From: SIG673 sp045660565
GTDB lineage: Bacteria; Bacillota; Clostridia; Oscillospirales; CAG-272
Assembly: GCA_045660565.1 (NCBI GenBank)
Contig: JAZRDX010000163.1
Coordinates: 1-23,003 of the forward strand
Reading direction: 5' to 3'
Length of the DNA stretch: 23,003 bases
Within the stretch, counting starts at the first letter, position 1. Each line of letters starts with the position of its first letter. The notes below the pieces were generated by a model. It did not search any database. It had not been told where the DNA came from and saw only the letters and a list, made by a program, of their open reading frames with translations. Below are positions 20,943 to 23,003 of the stretch, one piece after another. The position numbers and the translations under genes were made by a program.

Positions 20943-22808
20943 ATGAAATTTAATATTAGTTCGGGTGAGCCGTTGGATTTAAAATCAATGACTTACGAGC
21001 AGCTTTCCGAGCTTTCTGCGGCACTGCGCGAGGATGTTCTTACCGCGGTAAGCGAAAACGGAGGGCATCTTGCATCTAATCTCGGAGTTGTTGAGCTTAC
21101 AATAGCTATTCATAGAGTTTTTTCACTTCCGCACGATAAGCTTATTTTTGACGTTGGACATCAAAGCTACGTTCATAAAATGCTTTCAGGCCGTTCGGAA
21201 GGCTTTTCTGCGCTCAGAAACGTCGGTGGAGTCTCGGGTTTTCAGCTTAGACAAGAGAGTGATTACGACTTTTTCGGCGGTGGACACAGCGGAACGTCTA
21301 TTTCCGCCGCACTCGGCTTTGCGGAGGCAAATAAGCTGTCCGGCGGAGAGAATTTCGCCGTTGCGGTAGTCGGAGACGGTTCATTTACCAACGGAATGAT
21401 ATATGAAGCGATAAACAATGCCTCAAAAGACGGTTTAAAGCTGATTATAATTCTTAACGACAACGAAATGTCCATTTCAAAAAACGTCGGTGGAATGTCG
21501 GATTATTTCGGCAGACTCCGTACAAGCGTTAAATACTATAAATTCAAGCGCAGATTTAAGCACGGACTTAAAAAAATGCGCGGAATCGGACGTCCTATTG
21601 CCTTTATTTCAAGAAAAACCAAGGATTTTATAAAAAGACTTGTCTTTAAAACCAATCTTTTCGAGCATCTCGGAATGGACTATATGGGGCCTGTTGACGG
21701 TCATAACATAAAGAAGCTTGAAGCGGTTTTCAAAGAGGCAAAATACCTTGAAAAGCCGGTTCTTATCCATGTTTGTACTAAAAAAGGAAAAGGATACGAG
21801 CCTGCTGAAAAATGCCCCGACCTTTATCACTCGGTAGGTAAATTTGACAAAGAAAAAGGAATAGTCGTTAAAGACAGCGCAAATAACGGTAGCTTTTCAA
21901 GATGCTTTGGCAAAAGTCTTCAATGGTTTGCAAGTGAAAATATGGGGATCGTTGCCATAACCGCCGCGATGTGCGAGGGAACCGGACTTACTACTTTCAG
22001 AGAAAGGTTTTCGGATAGATTTTTTGACGTAGGTATTGCCGAAGGACATGCCGTAACCTTTGCCGCAGGACTTGCCGCCGCGGGAAAAATTCCCGTCGTT
22101 GCGGTGTATTCAAGCTTTTTGCAGAGAGCTTACGACCAGATAATTCACGACGTTGCAATGCAAAAGCTGCACGTTATATTTGCTGTCGATCGCGCGGGCT
22201 TTGTTCCCGGCGACGGAATTACTCATCAGGGAATTTTCGACTGTGCGTTTCTTCTTCAGATTCCCGGAATGACGGTCTATACGCCCGAAAATTATTCAGA
22301 TCTTCATTATATGCTTGAAGAAGCGATAAAGCTTGACGGTCCCGTAGCCATAAGGTATCCGAGAGGCACCGAATGCTCCTATTTAAGAGAAAAGCTTACC
22401 GATACTCAAAATTTAAGATATTCCGTTTCCGGTAGCGGTAGGGAAGTAACTCTTATAACCTACGGAAGAACGACGAAATTGGTATTTGATGCATCCGAGC
22501 TGCTTTCGGGTGAGTATAAGGTTAAAGTTGTTTCGCTGAAAAAGGTTAAACCGATAGACTATGAGGAGCTCTGGAGCTTCTGCGAGGGCAGTGAGCTTAT
22601 ATTCCTTGCTGAAGAACAGATAAAAGCGGGCGGAGTATCGGAAAGCATAGTTACGTCGTTTACCGAAATGGGCAAGGTGCTTCCTAAAACCGTAATAGTG
22701 GCGATAGACGGGGATTTCCCGCCCCACGCAGACCTTGGTGCACTTTACGAAAGATACAGCCTTACAGGTGAAAAAATCGCAGAGAGAGTCAGAAAAGAGC
22801 TTAATTAA
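20943..22808 (+). CDS. dxs: 1-deoxy-D-xylulose-5-phosphate synthase
   Basis: TPP-dependent condensation of pyruvate and glyceraldehyde-3-phosphate, the first step of the MEP isoprenoid pathway; it also feeds thiamine and pyridoxal synthesis. 621 residues, a normal length. GGHLASNLGVVELTIAIH (40-57), VGHQSYVHKMLSGR, GGGHSGTSISAALG, the TPP motif GDGSFTN (144-150) with Asn174/Met176 in LNDNEMSISKNVG, GPVDGHN, the central transketolase pyrimidine domain (RFFDVGIAEGHAVTFAAGLA, YSSFLQRAYDQIIHDVA, VDRAGFVPGDGITHQG, IRYPRG) and a C-terminal transketolase domain. Met1 at 20943 fits the family N-terminus although its Shine-Dalgarno is weak. Monocistronic: own promoter and long leader upstream, strong terminator downstream. 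Confidence 0.97.
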   Translation: MKFNISSGEPLDLKSMTYEQLSELSAALREDVLTAVSENGGHLASNLGVVELTIAIHRVFSLPHDKLIFDVGHQSYVHKMLSGRSEGFSALRNVGGVSGFQLRQESDYDFFGGGHSGTSISAALGFAEANKLSGGENFAVAVVGDGSFTNGMIYEAINNASKDGLKLIIILNDNEMSISKNVGGMSDYFGRLRTSVKYYKFKRRFKHGLKKMRGIGRPIAFISRKTKDFIKRLVFKTNLFEHLGMDYMGPVDGHNIKKLEAVFKEAKYLEKPVLIHVCTKKGKGYEPAEKCPDLYHSVGKFDKEKGIVVKDSANNGSFSRCFGKSLQWFASENMGIVAITAAMCEGTGLTTFRERFSDRFFDVGIAEGHAVTFAAGLAAAGKIPVVAVYSSFLQRAYDQIIHDVAMQKLHVIFAVDRAGFVPGDGITHQGIFDCAFLLQIPGMTVYTPENYSDLHYMLEEAIKLDGPVAIRYPRGTECSYLREKLTDTQNLRYSVSGSGREVTLITYGRTTKLVFDASELLSGEYKVKVVSLKKVKPIDYEELWSFCEGSELIFLAEEQIKAGGVSESIVTSFTEMGKVLPKTVIVAIDGDFPPHADLGALYERYSLTGEKIAERVRKELN

Positions 22809-22814
22809 AACGTT

Positions 22815-22851
22815 AAAAAGAGCAAAACGTAAAAAGTTTTGCTCTTTTTTT
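22815..22851. terminator. Terminator after dxs, probably bidirectional
   Basis: 14-bp perfect stem (22815-22828 with 22836-22849; core GAGCAAAAC / GTTTTGCTC), 7-nt loop, T7 after the stem and an A5 run at its left edge, which gives a U-tail on the minus strand for a convergent gene. Confidence 0.93.
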
Positions 22852-22929
22852 ATTACGTAAGGCATACTAATGCTGTTAAAACAAAATATGTGTGTCTTTA
22901 ATTATTAAAAAAATAAGTAAAGAAATAAT

Positions 22930-23003
22930 TTATAAAATATCCGCATCAAAATTGCAGATATAGCCCTTTACACCCTTATCCTTAATGAATTCATTAAGGT
23001 TTT
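22930..23003 (-). CDS. C-terminal fragment of an unidentified gene (cut by window edge)
   Basis: On the minus strand the frame entering from the window end reads NLNEFIKDKGVKGYICNFDA and then DIL before a TAA at 22932-22930. Only 23 codons are visible, with no start. The composition is protein-like and the preceding terminator (22815-22851) has a U-tail for this strand, which supports a real convergent gene. No function can be assigned from so little sequence. Confidence 0.45.
   Translation of the reverse strand, partial: NLNEFIKDKGVKGYICNFDADIL

Overview
This is a chromosomal segment from what looks like a low- to mid-GC Firmicute, probably an uncultured gut Clostridium of the Oscillospirales/Ruminococcaceae type. 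The inference rests on strong Shine-Dalgarno sites, sigma-A promoters with TGn-extended -10 boxes, a Clostridia-style purine cluster (single-chain PurL, PurO plus stand-alone AICAR transformylase, PurF beginning MGGFFG), a YugP-like protease and a zinc-ribbon/TPM gene pair. No taxonomic search was possible.

Layout. 1-2078 (+): the 3' part of a pyrimidine-nucleoside phosphorylase gene, then a D-2-hydroxyacid dehydrogenase, ending at a bidirectional terminator. 2122-3428 (-): a small nitroreductase and a YugP-like membrane zinc protease. 3578-5349 (+): a zinc-ribbon protein and a secreted, membrane-anchored TPM-domain protein, overlapping by 4 nt. 5350-5697: intergenic, with a terminator, a strong promoter and an exact PurBox match. 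5698-17520 (+): the purine biosynthesis cluster purE-purC-purF-purM-purN-purO-[lipoprotein]-AICAR transformylase-purD-purL. 17609-18961 (+): two tandem SGNH/GDSL hydrolase genes, the second broken by a one-base frameshift in a T7 run. 19018-20067 (-): a P-loop ATPase with a degenerate second P-loop. 20264-20340 (+): tRNA-Val(GAC), followed by a tandemly duplicated block of about 162 bp that repeats the tRNA 3' end and its terminator. 20943-22808 (+): dxs with its own promoter and a long leader. 22930-23003 (-): the C-terminal end of an unidentified gene running off the window.

Working together: the pur genes cover PRPP to IMP except PurB and, if PurE is class I, PurK, which are not in this window. 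Their spacing (contact or overlap up to 53 nt, plus one 171-nt gap before purD) fits one main transcript from the promoter at 5607-5635.

Most worth a second look: (1) the PurF homologue lacks the N-terminal Cys nucleophile and other glutaminase residues but keeps the PRPP loop and the Cys residues expected to bind an Fe-S cluster; (2) a small Cys-containing lipoprotein gene lies inside the purine operon; (3) tRNA-Val 3'-end/terminator units are repeated, ending in a tRNA-Ser-like 3' end; (4) a homopolymer frameshift breaks one of two SGNH paralogues; (5) a structured gap precedes purD. I see no CRISPR array, insertion sequence, toxin-antitoxin pair or phage gene. No clearly novel multi-gene system is evident; the unusual features are variants within known families.
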